A stretch of DNA of 64,000 nucleotides, from the NCBI GenBank assembly GCA_039096225.1, contig JBBPEB010000005.1:1230001-1294000 (forward strand). Direction: 5' to 3'. Both the position numbers and the translations under genes were made by a program. The DNA is from Blastocystis sp. Blastoise. Lineage: Eukaryota > Sar > Bigyra > Opalinata > Blastocystidae. A model generated the notes under the pieces. The model saw only the letters and a program-made list of their open reading frames with translations, made no database searches and was not told the DNA's origin. This document shows positions 17,701 through 31,233 of this stretch, in pieces; within the stretch, counting starts at the first letter, position 1, and every line of letters begins with the position of its first letter.

Positions 17701-20548
17701 CGATATCATATCCAGATGGTGTAAGTTCATCATTTATTCCTACATCATACATTCTTGAAGGATCTAACAATAATGGAGTTACTTGGACAGAAATCAAATC
17801 AGTATCAACCTCAAATAGTTATGGAGATTTGTTTTATTTAGATGATGCCAAGGGTTATAATATGTATCGTATTCGAATCATAAATTGTGGTTCTGACTCC
17901 AGTTTAGGTATAAATCAGAATTCAAAAGTTTCTGTACAAGAGTTATTCTTAACATATAACACAGATGCTTTCTGTTATATTGACGGATGGTCTGTATCAA
18001 ATAGAGAACAATACTTATATAAAGCATGTCCTAAAGGTCAGATAAGTGATGCTAAAGCAACTTGTAATTTTGATCAATTGGATACTATAGTAGGTGATGT
18101 AACATGTAGAAATAAAAATCCTTCAGAAATTTTCTTTAAAGAATCAAATATAGTAATTATTCAGAATCGTGCATATGAACAATTTTTTTCTGTAGATTCT
18201 CTCAATGCTAATATCAATATTTCTCCTTCTCTTCCTCAAGGTTTGACATTAGATACGGTATCTCAAAAGATATATGGTACACCTAGTAATATTTCTCCTG
18301 CTACTACTTATACTTTATCTTATACAGATGAAAATAGTAATACTAAAACATATGATATATCAATAACGGTTAAAAGACCATATTGTGATGTTGATGGAGA
18401 ATGGGAATCTCAACAATCTAATTCGAATGCATTTTTATCTTGTCCTACTGGATATAGTGGTAGTATTTCAAGATATTGTAACTCGGATTGTTTATGGGAA
18501 GAACCAAATATGGTTAATTGTATATTTAATGGTACTCCTTGTACTGGTACTGATTATTATAATGGTTCACAATGTGTAGAATGTGAAAATGGTATTACTA
18601 GTTCTCTTAATGGAAATAATTATATATGTACTCCTTGTGAAGAAGGTACATATGTATATAAGAATAAATGTTACTCATATCCTTATTGCCATCCTGATGG
18701 AGATTGGCCTCAAACGAATCCTGATACTATTGCTAAGAAGTCTTGTCCATTCTTATATAAAGGAGATATTACTAGATATTGTAATGATAATATGATATGG
18801 GAAGAAGAAGATAATAGTAATTGTGTAGAACTTCCTCCTTGTACTGGTACTACTTATCTTAGTGGTACTGAATGCATAGAATGTGATGGTATTGTTACAG
18901 TTGAAAATGGTAAGAATATAGCATGTACTCCTTGTCAAGAGGGTACATATGCGTATAAGAATAAATGTTATGATCATTTATATTGTGAAGCTGATGGAGA
19001 TTGGCCTCAAACGAATCCTGATACTATTGCTAAGAAGTCTTGTCCATTCTTATATAAAGGAGATATTACTAGATATTGTAATGATAATATGATATGGGAA
19101 GAAGAAAACAGTAATAGTTGCATAAAGCTTCCTCCTTGTACAGGTAACACTTATCTTAGTGGTACACAATGTGTAGAATGTTTAGGTGGTGAAATAATTA
19201 CTGAAAATGGTTATAATATTGCATGTACTCCTTGTAAAGATGATGAGCATATGTATAATGGTAAATGTTTATCAGATAATATTGTTTGTCCTACTAAGAG
19301 TAATGGATTTGTAACATTCCCAGAAACAAAAGTAGGTAGAAAAGCTGCTATAAAGTGTTCAAATGATGATCAATTTGGTTATTATTATGTTTTATGTGAT
19401 TATATATCTGGAGTACCTACTTGGTCAAATGAATTTAATAAAGAAAATTGCTGTATATAATTCTTTTATTTATAATAGAAAGTTTTTTTTATTTATAATA
19501 TAAAATTATTTATTTATTTAAATATAAAGTTTTTTATTTATTTATAATATATTATTAAAATTTATAATATATTTTTCTTTATTTATATAATAAGCTTATA
19601 TATGATATAATTGTTTGCTATTTATATATGATATAATTGTTTGCTATTTATATATTAAGTTTAATTATATATATTCTTTTCTATAGATCCTCGTCCTTCT
19701 ACTGAATCTGGAAAAGGATTACAACTTGTTGATTATACGTTTAATTTAAATACATGTCCTGGTGATATCACAGATTTATTGATTCCTTATGCAAGAACAT
19801 TTATACATACCTATCCTTATGAGTTAACAGATCTAAAAATGGCAACTAATTATGATGAAAATGTATATATTTCTATTTTATTATTTTTATATAATATAAT
19901 AATATTATTATTTAGACATGTAACGCTTTCCCTCTTCAAGTATATTATGGTACAAATACAGAGATATATGAGTCTGCTACTTATAAACAGAAATTATATA
20001 TTAAAAACTTAGCGTCTTCAACATCAAATATTCAAGAATCTTCTTCTACAGTTGATGATAAGAAATGCTATTTAAATGACCATGAAAGTGGCTGTCAACA
20101 TCTTGAAGAAGGTTATCAAATGATTCCTACTAATAGTTATCATTCTGATACATATTTCTGTAAACAACATCAATTAAAATATACTTCAATGCCTGTAAGA
20201 TCTTTTGAAACTTCGAATACTAATATATTCATACTTGGAATAACTATCGATAAAGTTGAAAATCATTGGATCGATCCTGAAAATATTGCTGCTGTTTATA
20301 AATCTATTATTGCTTCTATTGATCTTCCTCTAAAACAATTACAATTAATTGATACTACTTCAAATACATTAAGTAAATTACTTGGTTTCTCATTCTATAT
20401 TTCATTCCCTGAACAACTTGAAGTTGATCTTAAATATTTTAAATTACATTTAAATAATATAGTACTAAAACAAAAAATGGGAACTATTCTTGAATTTGAA
20501 CAATCTACTATTATTACACAGGTACTTAATTATGATGTAATCGAATAA
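14764..20548 (+). CDS. Large secreted multi-module protein A (1664 aa)
   Basis: Exons 14764-14809, 14873-15089, 15132-15247, 15293-15551, 15760-15822, 15918-16057, 16108-19452, 19687-19862, 19916-20548. A signal peptide (MNSYLKIFIFIISVIIAGA) is split by intron 1. Modules in order: a 100-residue beta module (20-125); a galactose-binding/jelly-roll-like module (128-280) with NWKYST and GFLVFVNG; a second beta module (305-395); jelly rolls at about 415-560 and 599-745 (YAGMIIYINGVEI, VIAIEIHRF); an F5/8-like module (758-900); a Cys segment; a putative-Ig (He_PIG) module (950-1035) with SLPQGLTLDT and KIYGTPS; then Cys-rich CCP-like and PCTG..C..C repeats (1036-1395). The C-terminal region (1396-1664) has few Cys and no membrane anchor. 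Stop of the long exon is bypassed by an intron at 19453, as in the paralogue. No enzyme motif seen; a secreted adhesin, coat or matrix protein is my inference. Confidence 0.85.
18696..19107 (+). repeat. Tandem coding repeat, 297-base period, in protein A
   Basis: The stretch 18696-18810 (starting GATGGAGATTGGCC) recurs base for base at 18993-19107. The period is 297 bases, i.e. 99 codons, so the duplication adds one whole Cys-rich CCP-like unit plus a PCTG unit in frame. The flanking halves of the unit differ by many substitutions, so the identical core suggests recent gene conversion between older repeats. Confidence 0.9.
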
Positions 20549-21365
20549 ATATTATTGGCTTATATATTCTTTGCAACTTTTTATTTAACTATATCTTATT
20601 TTTTTTTATTTTTTTATTTTAAATTATATTCACTTTTCTTCCTTGATCTATACTATTATTTTATATCTTAATATATATATATATATTGAATGCTCTTAAT
20701 TATATGCTATATATTACTTATACATTTATATAAACTATTTTTTTTTAATTCTAAACACTGCTTTCTTTTAACGAAAGCATTTTTATATATTATAAAAATC
20801 TTTTTTTCAATATATTTCTCATTTTATATTTATAATGCTAATTATTAACTTTTGTATTATTATTTCTATTAATAATATTTGTTGGTATTATTTCTTAAAC
20901 CTGAATATATTATATTTTTCGGTTTACATATGTTTGCTATTAGCAAATTGTATTATTATTATCGTATGTTGCTATCATAATGCAATATATTATTATATTT
21001 TTCATTATTTATTATAATAACACATTTTATCTTTGCTTTTGTGTTAATTTATAATGTTTTTATTAATTTTTGATATATATATATAGATACTTTTTATACT
21101 CTAATTATTATTCAATACTTAATCATCCATATTATCATTTGCTTTGTTTTGTTGAATCAATTAGTATGAATTATTTTATTAGTTTTAAATTAAGACAATA
21201 TACAATTATCAGTTTCTATATTAAATCGACATGTTTTATTAACATTCTCACTGTCAAACACTAGAATATAATGGTATTAAAAAAATATATTAGACATATT
21301 TTTAAATAATTATATATATATTATTCAGCTAAAACTAATCTTATATTAATTATAATTTAATATAG
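20549..21365. other. Spacer after protein A, possible decayed BTB-LRR 5' region
   Basis: About 0.8 kb. In the second copy of the duplicated unit this interval is 2 kb of spacer plus a 3 kb BTB-LRR gene body. Open frames at 20835-21017 and 21070-21264 are Ile/Tyr/Leu-rich and do not splice to anything. I could not find the BTB domain or the first 16 or so LRR exons here, so the 5' part of that gene is deleted or unrecognisable. Confidence 0.45.
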
Positions 21366-21997
21366 ATTTTAATGATATACCACATGCTAGTTTTTATGAA
21401 GTATATATTATAAGAAGCTTTCCTCTATTAAAATCTATTGAGCTTTGTATATATAATAAGAATAAAAAAATAACTAAATTATAAATCATAAAGGCTTTTA
21501 CTAAACTTTACAATTATAAAAATTTTATTCAATAGTACATATATTTATAGGTAAAACAATGAATAAATATGAAATAGAAACATTATTTGATTGTATAAAG
21601 GAGAATAAAACTCAAAATCTAACATATCTAATAATATGTATTCATATATAAATTATTTTGAATAATATTTCTTTGTTATAGATGTTTATGATGAGGAACA
21701 ATTATCGAAACTAATTAATTTTATTACTACTGGAAAGATTCCAAAATTGGAAGAGTGTATTATGAATATCAGTATGCATATAATCATTTATATCTTATAT
21801 TATTATATTATATAGATAAAGACATTTCAGATGAACAAATTATAATATATAAACAACAATTGAGTGATTCTTCATTTATTCAAGAAAATCATGTTAATAT
21901 GAATTTGATACATTTTATTAATTCTCTTGTACTTGTCATTTTTATACCTTATATTATTATATTTTTTATCATGATTAACTTTTTAGTATTTTTATAA
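21366..21997 (+). pseudogene. 3' fragment of a BTB-LRR gene
   Basis: Four exon-like blocks, about 21366-21447, 21553-21641, 21682-21769 and 21818-21997, match the last exons of the BTB-LRR gene at 36300-37156 in order, phase and intron position. Shared peptides include MNKYEIETLF, DEEQLSKLI and EQI..YKQQL. A one-base deletion near the end (before the TTTATTAATTCTC shared by both copies) moves the frame past the ancestral stop, adding a 30-residue hydrophobic tail. No start codon, BTB domain or upstream LRR exons are present, so I call it a 5'-truncated pseudogene. It could still be transcribed from a cryptic promoter. Confidence 0.72.
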
Positions 21998-23458
21998 AGT
22001 ATATATACATATTAAGTATATCATTTTTTTTGTTTTATTTCAAAATAAGAAAATACTAGTGATTCAAAAAAATATATTTTTGAGTAACATATATAAATAA
22101 TGTATATTATAGTATTTAGTGTATATCATGAATTTAATGTTGTATTCACTATGTATAAACTATATAAATATTTCTACAGAATTGTCATTATTACAATGAT
22201 ATCTTCAAGTATATTAACAATGTTTTTAACATTAGTTTTATAGAATAGATTATTGTCAATGACTTTCTTGATAGACAATTTAATTAATATAATAAGATTA
22301 AAAATAATTTGTTAATTATTTTGCTTTATTACTATTTTTGTAAAACGTTTTTTATATTTAATAAAATATTTTTTCAACATGTGTTCTAAAGAACTTAAAA
22401 ACATATTATTTACTGAAACATATTTTTCATTTTCAGTATATATAATAGTTTATAATGAAGTATTAATATAAATATAATTAAATAAAAATACTAATGAATG
22501 TAAGCATAATATTACAATTCTATTTTGACAAGAAATATATTTTATTAAAAAATACAATGAGAATAAAAAATATTTCTTGATTTTACTCTTATTAAAATAT
22601 ATATATATATTAAATAATTTTTAAATATAAAAAATTATTTGAGAATTACGGATAATTATAGGTAAAATAAAATTATATTTAGTTATATGTATCTATTGAT
22701 ATATAAGCAACATTTATAAACTATATACATTCATATTACCAATAATATATTATTGAATAAAATATCAAAAAATAGTTGTTATTCATCATATATATAGATA
22801 ATATAGTATATACTATAATTATGAGCATGATTTTGAGATATTAATAAATTATTGTATAAAATAATATAAAATAGAAATGGAAGAGTAAGAAAAGGAGACT
22901 GAAAAAAAGGAGAGATAATTGTATCAATAGACTATGCAAGAGATACTCTTAGAGGAATAGAAACATATTTCATAAATATGATATAAAAATAAATAATAAT
23001 CTATTAAATTCAGTCCGAAATCAGGAATGATAACAAAGAAAATATAGTTATTCATTTCTAGATAATAATAGTTAGTATATATAAATATGTGTATATCAAA
23101 TAAATAAAAATAAAAATGCATATACTTAAAATAAGAGATTTATTAATCAAAATGAAAAATAATCAAGAGATATATACTAATTCAGCATACCACTCTGTCT
23201 TCAGCATCTTCTACATTTCTAACTAATACTCAATTATTTATTTGAAGTAATCAATGAGGTAAAGATCCATAATGAATTACCTATTTTTGGAATATTATTG
23301 AGATATTTTTGTGGATTATATTGAATATTAATTATTTAATATAATAATAATTATTATATATGAATAATAATAGAGTAATAAAGCAATAAAAAAATATTTG
23401 AAAAAACAAAATAAACAGGGGAAATAATAATTTTTATTTAATTAGCATTATTTCATTA
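21998..23458. repeat. Duplicated spacer, copy 1
   Basis: Noncoding, but similar along its length to 37157-38697. Shared landmarks in the same order include an AATTATAGGTAAAAT block (22655/37880), a CAATGAGTTACC-like block near 23245/38515 with GGAAT-TTATTGAGATA, and the AATTAGCATTATTTCATTA directly before the BTB-TLDc start codon. Spacer divergence is higher than in the following coding part. Confidence 0.75.
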
Positions 23459-24450
23459 ATGGTGAAAGAAAAGGTGTTATTTGATATTGATAAATTCAAT
23501 AGATTGAATGAGGATATTAATGTATATGAAGAATTGATGAAAGATTTAGTTAGTGTATTTGGGTCAGTAATGAATCTTGGTATACATTCTGGAATATCGA
23601 TTAATAGACTTATAAAACATATTGGAGATGATTGCATTGAAAAAGAAGGTGAAAGAAATGAATTTGAAAAGAATTGTGTTTATGAAAGTAAGAATAATGA
23701 AGATGTGAATATGGATATAAATAATGATGATGGTATTGATAATGATTTGATACGATTTACCAATAATGGTCCTGTATTTCAAATACCGAAATCTGTTTTA
23801 GATACCTTAAGAGGTTCTTTTATTGATGATCAACGTGATGAAGAAAAAAGAACGAATGATGGATCTGCATTTCTTGATTATAGAGGTAATGATGCTTTTG
23901 TATATTATTTATTAGATTATTTGAATGGAAAGAAAGTAGATTTTGATTCTTTTTGTTATGAAGAACAATTAAAAATATTGAATTTATTTGAATTTTGTGG
24001 CTTAGTGGTTCCTTTAGAATTAATGTATTCTAAAGAAAGAAGAGATCGAAAGAAGAAGAAATATGAAGAAGGAGACGAAATAGAATTGATTATTAATGGC
24101 AATAAGAATGATATTATTAAAGAATATTTAGTAAAGAATGGATTATGGAATACTTATGTTAAGAATTATGATAATGGATTTATTAATTATAATCCTATAG
24201 ATGATAGTTTATATGTGAATAAACATTATGAATATATTGAATATATACTTAGTATATAAATTTAAAAAAATAAGATTATTGATATTAATAAAGAAATATA
24301 AGAGAAAGAAATGATTGAATTATTTGGTAATCAAGGAAGAGAAGAAAAGCAAAGAAACAATGCTATTCAGATTATTCAAGCAATCAAATGTTATTAATAG
24401 AAAACTTAATAAATTCTTAATAAAATGGTTAGGTATAGAATTTTTTTTAT
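23459..24450 (+). pseudogene. BTB-TLDc gene copy 1, C-terminally decayed
   Basis: An intact 266-residue frame (23459-24259) starts MVKEKVLFDIDKFN, a charged helical N-terminus, followed by a KCTD/T1-like BTB domain at about 98-185: FTNNGPVFQIPKSVLDTLRG, FLDYRGNDAFVYYLLDYLNG, then a helix LKILNLFEFCGLVVP. It ends early at 24259 compared with its partner at 38698, whose frame continues. Downstream relics survive: MIELFG at about 24311 and a FLIKWLG near 24415, the start of a TLDc domain, but frames are broken and the rest of the TLDc is gone. It may still yield a BTB-only protein. The family role of BTB proteins is as CUL3 adaptors or oligomerisation scaffolds; nothing more specific is visible. 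Confidence 0.65.
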
Positions 24451-25266
24451 GTAACTATATTACAAAAGATCATTCTTGTAATTATAAGTATTTTTTATTT
24501 ATAGAATCTTGTATTATATTGTTTATAAATATATATAACGAAATACACAAAAGAAAAAACAAAAAAAAAAAATGTTAGCCTATTAATTAATTATATCGTC
24601 ATAAAAGTTATCGCTTTGAATCTATCAGATCTGTATTAAATTTTTCAACACATAAATAATTCTTCACTACACTGATTTGTCAGCGTAAACTAAAATTCAA
24701 ACAAATTTAGCCACATTAAGTTTATTGATTCTATATTTGATATGCCCAACGTACTACAATCATGCTGCAGCCAAAAGAGGAAAACAATTTCATGAGTCTT
24801 TCATTTTCTTTACGCAAACAACTCAGTGAAATATAGGTTCTCTTATCTAATCTATTAAGTGAGTCTTAGTTTATCATCTATATACAATATTGAAAGGTAA
24901 ATACCTAACTCAAATTATAAAAAACCATAAAAAGAGAAACTATTTTTGTTTTTATACTTTTTTTTTAAAACCATGATTATAAAAACTATTTTATATTATA
25001 AATAACAATTTTCCCATGAACATTTTATTAAAAAAATGTTTAGTTTATTTAACAAATCTCATATGATAATTAAATGAATAGTAATCGAATGATTATTTCA
25101 TAAATAAAATGGATTCACTTTATTTTCCCTTCAATATCTCTCTTATAGGGATATATATAAGTTTTTGTCCTTATTTTCCTGTTCGTTTTTATACAGGGAG
25201 AAAAAAAGCTTTATTGTAAGAACATTTTTATTTTTTCTTCTATTTTATTTAGACTCTAAATAAAGA
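24451..25266. other. Spacer before protein B
   Basis: 0.8 kb. It has a relatively complex, less AT-biased patch at 24590-24900 that does not translate into a recognised protein in any frame and does not fold into an obvious tRNA. It should contain the protein B promoter and probably the breakpoint of the tandem duplication. Confidence 0.4.
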
Positions 25267-28200
25267 ATGATGAAATATAACAACATCATATTGATTTGGT
25301 TATTATTCGTTGCCTGTATGTTAACTATTATTATCGTTTTAAGATCAATTCACTAAGATTTGTTTTTCTCATAGGTGTCAAAGCTTGTTCTGTTGGTAGC
25401 TACGAGGTTACTATTCAAAGGGGCTATGCTGGAAACCCTGGTGAAGTGATTCAACTTTATACTAGTGGATCCGCTAATTTAAGAAATAGTCTTACATTCC
25501 ATGATGAATCACTTACTGCTCAAGACTTTATGATGACTTATAAAGTCTGTTTAGATACAGATAAAGATTATTCTCTTGAATTATCTTCAAAGTAATTAAT
25601 TAATTATTAAAAATATATTTTTTTAGGAATTTTACTGCTTGGGCTAAGGATTCTTATGTTACTTTGACTTATAATAAAATAATTCTTGTAAACTCTCGTG
25701 TGAATGCTGATGATAATGGAAAGAAAATCATTAAATTTAATCGTATATACATATATATAATAAATATATATTAATATATATATTTATTATCTAGTATCTT
25801 CTCTTGTTGATTCAAGTGCTAATTGGAGATATTCTACAAAGGTTGATGCTTTTTCTTGGAAGGAAAATAAGATAGACGAATTTGGTGAAGACTATAAGAA
25901 TAAAGAAATAAAGAATTCTGGAACTAGTGTTTATTTTAGAAAGGATATAACTGTAGATGATTCATTTACTGTTCTTCAATTATCCATTCAAAGTCAAAGT
26001 GGATTCATTGTTTACGTAAATGGTATTAAAGTGGATACTTATTTATTACCTGAGTATGTTTAATTTATTAATTTATATATCTTATATATATATATTTCTT
26101 TTATATATATTTTAATTTATATATAGATCCTCTAAAATCAATGAAAATACTCCTTCTCAATCTCTTGAAGATATTCCTACTTATAAACAGTATATATAAT
26201 GTTAACATCACTCTATACTATATATAGTATTATCGTTCCTAAAGAATTACTTGTTTCCTCTGTTTCTCTTACTACATTAAAAATAGCTATTGAATTACAT
26301 ACTACTGCTAATCATCCTGAACTTCTTTCTTCTTTTGATGCTCTCACCTATATTACGAATTCTAAAAGTATATACATAATAATAATATATATATATATAT
26401 TATAGATTCTATGGATACCCTCTCTATGCTTGCTTCTAGAAGACTACAGGATATCCCTGAATATACTATGAATGCCTTTGAAGAGAATCAATCTATTGAT
26501 TTCTCTACTATAGTATCTCTTTCATTATCGAATTGTGTTCTATCTACTGATTTACCTACTGGTTTAACTTTATCTTCTAATGGTATTCTTTCTGGTACTC
26601 CTAAAGAAGTTCTAGCTACTAACTATACTCTTTCCTATAATTATGGTGATGATGGTAGCTCTTCAGATACATATATATTTAATCTTCAAATATTATGTAA
26701 CCCCTCTAGTTGTTCACATATACGTGTTAATAGAAAAACTAAAGAGAATGCTTCTTATGAAAAAGTAATTATTAAATCAGAAGATGGAAATAAAATTACT
26801 ACTTTAATTCAAGGAAATAGTGTAAACAAGAATTATGATTATTATGGTCCTGTAGGTATCTGGTCTTTTGAATTAATAGAAGAAGTTTATAATGTTTGGG
26901 ATATAGGATCAATAATAACAGTACATGTTATAGATGATCTTAGTAATACTTCTAATACTTTCACCACAATGAACACTATATATAAATCGCGTGAGACATA
27001 TTATTTTAATACTAATTATTCTATGTTAATGAAGTCTCAATGGAAATATAATTGTTATAATTCTTTACCTACAGAATGGTATGGATCTTCTGTTGATGAT
27101 TCCACTTGGTCTACTATTAATGGTGGTACTGCTATTATTCCAACTGATTCTAATCAGTATTTTGTATTCCATAAAACTATTAATACTCCTTCTATTGCTA
27201 GTCAAAAGTATTTTATATTAAGTTATAAAACATTACCGAACACAAAGATCTATATAAATAATCATGAACTTGCTGTATATGGATTTATAGATGACTATTT
27301 AGATTCAACAGATAACTCTACTATTATAGAACAAACAGCAACGGGTCCTCTCTCTCTATTTGACAATCAAGAAACTATTACTATTTCTGTATTACAATTT
27401 GATAGACTACATACTAGTGATATATCATTTGATGCTTCTCTTATAATGGTTGTTGATATTAGTCTTCCAATTTATGGTAACTATGAAATAACAACTACTA
27501 ATACCCTTGATACAACAGGATTTGGATCAGTGGTGGACTTAGACGTTGATTCATATATAACTATTATAGGTAATTCAGATAATACTAATCCTATATTATC
27601 AATAGCAACTAAAGATGGATATAATTATATAAATAGATACTGTATAGCTTATTATGATTCTATTTTTCTTTATGCACCAAAATCATGGAAAGTGGAATCT
27701 ATAGATATAAATGGTAATCGTCATGAACACTCAGTTGTAGAAGATGCATTTAATTATTATACTCCTCAAAGAAGATGTTTCTTATTATCTAATGTTACTA
27801 CAGGTATCAATAAATTAGAATTTACATTAACAAATAATATGCTTAATAAAGTTGATAATTATTATTATATATCTGAGATTGAATTATTCGTAGATGATAT
27901 TACTTCTGATACAGTACCATTATCTACTTCTTCTAATCCTTATTCTGTTTATGATAACACAACCATATTAGTATCATTTACTAATTCGGATTACTATCAT
28001 GATTTTACTATTACTCCTTCTCTTCCTGATGGACTAACACTTGATAATACTACTGGTTCTATATATGGTATTATTCATGGAGAGAATGGCAATACTGATT
28101 ATACTATACATGCTACGTCTATGGTAAATACTCCATATGAATACACATTTACTATTCATATTCAATCATGTCAATTTCCTTATAATTTTGTTCATATCCA

Positions 28201-31200
28201 ATTAGAATATGAACAAGAAGTTGTTTACCAAGTTACACTAAAAACTAGTACAACTAATCAAGAAATGATAAATCATAATCATATCCTAGAAGAAAGTTCA
28301 GAAGAATATAATATATGTCTGTTTCCGTCAATATACATAATATATGTGTATGTTATAAAAAAAGGGTCTCATTTAGCATCCCATGTATATGTCAATAATA
28401 ATTATTATGGAGAATTTATTCCATATAGTAATTTTTATCTCTTTTTCACTCAATATGTTGATTCATCAAAAATGCCAATTACTTATTCTTATGATAATAT
28501 AACCCCTCCTAAGCATTGGACTACAAATCTATTTAATGATAATGTATGGTCTACTGCTTCTTCTTCTTCTTCTCTTCCTGATGTTCCTAGTGATAGTATT
28601 ACTCAGTATTATAGAATACATTATCCTATAGAAGACCTAATATCTGACAGTAATCAATTCGATATAACTGTATCTACCTATGCTGGTATAATTATATATA
28701 TAAATGGTCATGAAATAAGAAGAATAAATATGGATGACGATAATAATACAGAATATAATACATTAGCTACTGCTGAATATACTGAATATAAATCATTTAG
28801 ATCTAAAATCAGCCACTATATTGATCCAAGTATACGTCTTATAGGTGATAATATTATTGCTATTGAAATACATAAATATAATAATGTTATTCAACCAAGG
28901 AATGGACTTTCAATAGTAATTAACCTTATTAATGAAAACAGTGTACCAATAACAGCTTCATGGTCTGTTAACGGTGATGTAGATCCAAAATATCCATTAA
29001 GTAATCTATATGATGGTGATTATAAGACATACACAAAAGTACTTAATAAATGTTCAAATACTATATTTACGTATACATATAATAATGAAACATGTGTAGA
29101 TGTAAATCAGTTTCTTCTATATTATAAGCATGATATGAGCATATCCTATAGTCCTGAATCTATTGTAATAGAAGCAACATATAATAATGGAGTACAATGG
29201 AATGAACTATATTCAATAGATGGAATGATGATGAACAATTATTATTCTGGAGATATTTATTTAGATAAATGTTATAATTCATATCGTGTAAGAATTACAA
29301 AATGTGGAACAGATCCAGATATATCTGAAAGTGAAAGTGAAAGTATGACTATTTTGAATGAACTAAAATATTCTAGTAACACTCTTCTTACTTGTTTAAG
29401 AAAAAACTGGTCTGTATCAAGACATAACAAATATTCTTATAAAATTTGTCCTAAAGGATATACTAGTAATGCAAGAATTTTATGTTTAAACTATAGATTT
29501 ACAACTTTAGAAGGTGACTCAACCTGTATAAAAATTAATCCTTCTAAATTATATTTTGAAGAAACAAATGCTATTATTAAAAAGAATGATTTCTATGAAC
29601 AATATTATAGTATGGATGCTGTTGATACTGTTATTACAAGTACTCCTTCTCTTCCTGAAGGCATTATGATAGATTCTGTAACTCAAAAAATCTATGGTAC
29701 TCCTACTAGTGTATCTCCTAGAACTACTTATACTCTCTCTTATACTAGTAATGAAGGTGATATTGTTGACTTATCTCAAATTTCTATGATAGTTATAGGT
29801 TTACCATGTTTAGCTGATAATAATTGGCCACAAACTAATCCTGAATCTACTGCTTCTATTTCTTGTCCTCAATATTATGAAGGTTATATATATAGATTAT
29901 GTAGTTATAAAGGTGAATGGGAAGAACCAAATACAGAAAGTTGTATATATACTGGTAATACTATATGTATTGGTACTACTTATTATAATGGTAATGAATG
30001 TGAAGAATGTATAAATGGTATTATTACGTCATTTAAAGGTAATAATATACAATGTACTCTTTGTAATGATAATGAATTCGTATATAATAATCAATGTGTC
30101 GATAATGATGCTACTTGTCCTGCTAGTACTATTGATTCCTATCTATATCCTGAAACTGATATATTGAAGAATGGTATCGTTAATTGTACTAATGAAAATC
30201 AATATGGTTATTATAAAGTATTTTGTGATTACATATCTGAACCTACTTGGTCTAATGATATTCATAAAGATCGTTGTTGTATGATTTTATTATTATGTTA
30301 ATATTTATTATTATTTTTATTATAATTATTATTATGTTAATATTTATTATCATCTATAGATCCTCGACCTGTTTCTATTCCTGGAAAAGCTTTAGAATCA
30401 TTAGATTATTCTATGAAACTAACAACAGCTATTGATGATATTTATTCTTTATTAGTATCTTTAGCAAGAACATTTGTGAATATTTATTCATATCAACTTA
30501 CAGATCTTCTTCTTACTACAGATTATATAGCAGATAATGATGTATATTATTATTTATTATTCATTTTATATTATATTATATATAGTCTAATAATACTCTT
30601 CTTCATGCATATTATGGTTCAAATAGAGATTTCTATTCTTCTTCATCTTCTTCTAAAAGACAATTGTTTCTGAATACTATTACTAATTATACTAATACTC
30701 CATTCAATTCTTCTTCTGTTCTTCTTTATAATCATACCACTTTAGCTAATACTAATGACTACTGTCAACTTCCAAATCAAGATGTGACTATTCCATTAAA
30801 TTATTATTATATGATTTCTGAGGAAACAGAAAACAAAAAGGAATTATATACAACCTATTTCTGTAAACAAGATCAATTAAATTATATTCTAATTCCTGCT
30901 AGATTTACTGAAATAGGTACAAATACCTTGAATTTATTATTAGAATTCAAAGATTTTCCAAATATTTGGATTCAACCTGATATATTTATATCTATCTATA
31001 GATCTATTTTAATATCTAGCAAAATTCCTATTTCTCATTTAAGAAATACTATTTTAGTTTCAAATCCTGAAAAACTTATTGTTTATTATTCACTTAATAT
31101 ACCTAATGAAGTATTAATTGAAGGAGCCACTGTTTCCAATTATTTTAATGAAGAAGTATTAAATAATCAATTAAAGAAGAATATTCCTTTTATTTATACT

Positions 31201-31233
31201 TCTACTGAATTTGTGTTATCAGCATCAAATTAA
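25267..31233 (+). CDS. Large secreted multi-module protein B (1848 aa)
   Basis: Exons 25267-25315, 25375-25591, 25627-25742, 25795-26053, 26127-26189, 26228-26367, 26406-30278, 30360-30541, 30586-31233. Intron positions equal those of protein A and exons 2-6 have identical lengths (217, 116, 259, 63, 140), proving tandem paralogy. Signal peptide MMKYNNIILIWLLFVACVKA. It has three He_PIG-like modules (about 312-384, 789-875, 1326-1420; motifs LPTGLTLSSNG, SLPDGLTLDN, SLPEGIMIDS), beta modules, jelly rolls at about 485-630 and 973-1115, F5/8-like modules at about 634-790 and 1133-1275, and a shorter Cys-rich part (1420-1572) than protein A. The C-terminal region keeps the YFCKQ and PD/WI positions of A. 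No transmembrane segment or GPI signal is obvious. Function unknown; secreted matrix/adhesin is inferred. Confidence 0.85.

Noticed and set aside
18753-18977. Antisense frame (74 residues) opposite the Cys-rich repeats of protein A
   Set aside because: Shadow of a strongly coding strand with repeat structure; no start context or splice partner.
20835-21264. Hydrophobic open frames between protein A and the LRR fragment
   Set aside because: Low-complexity Ile/Tyr/Leu composition, no splicing into neighbours and no counterpart in the second copy of the unit.
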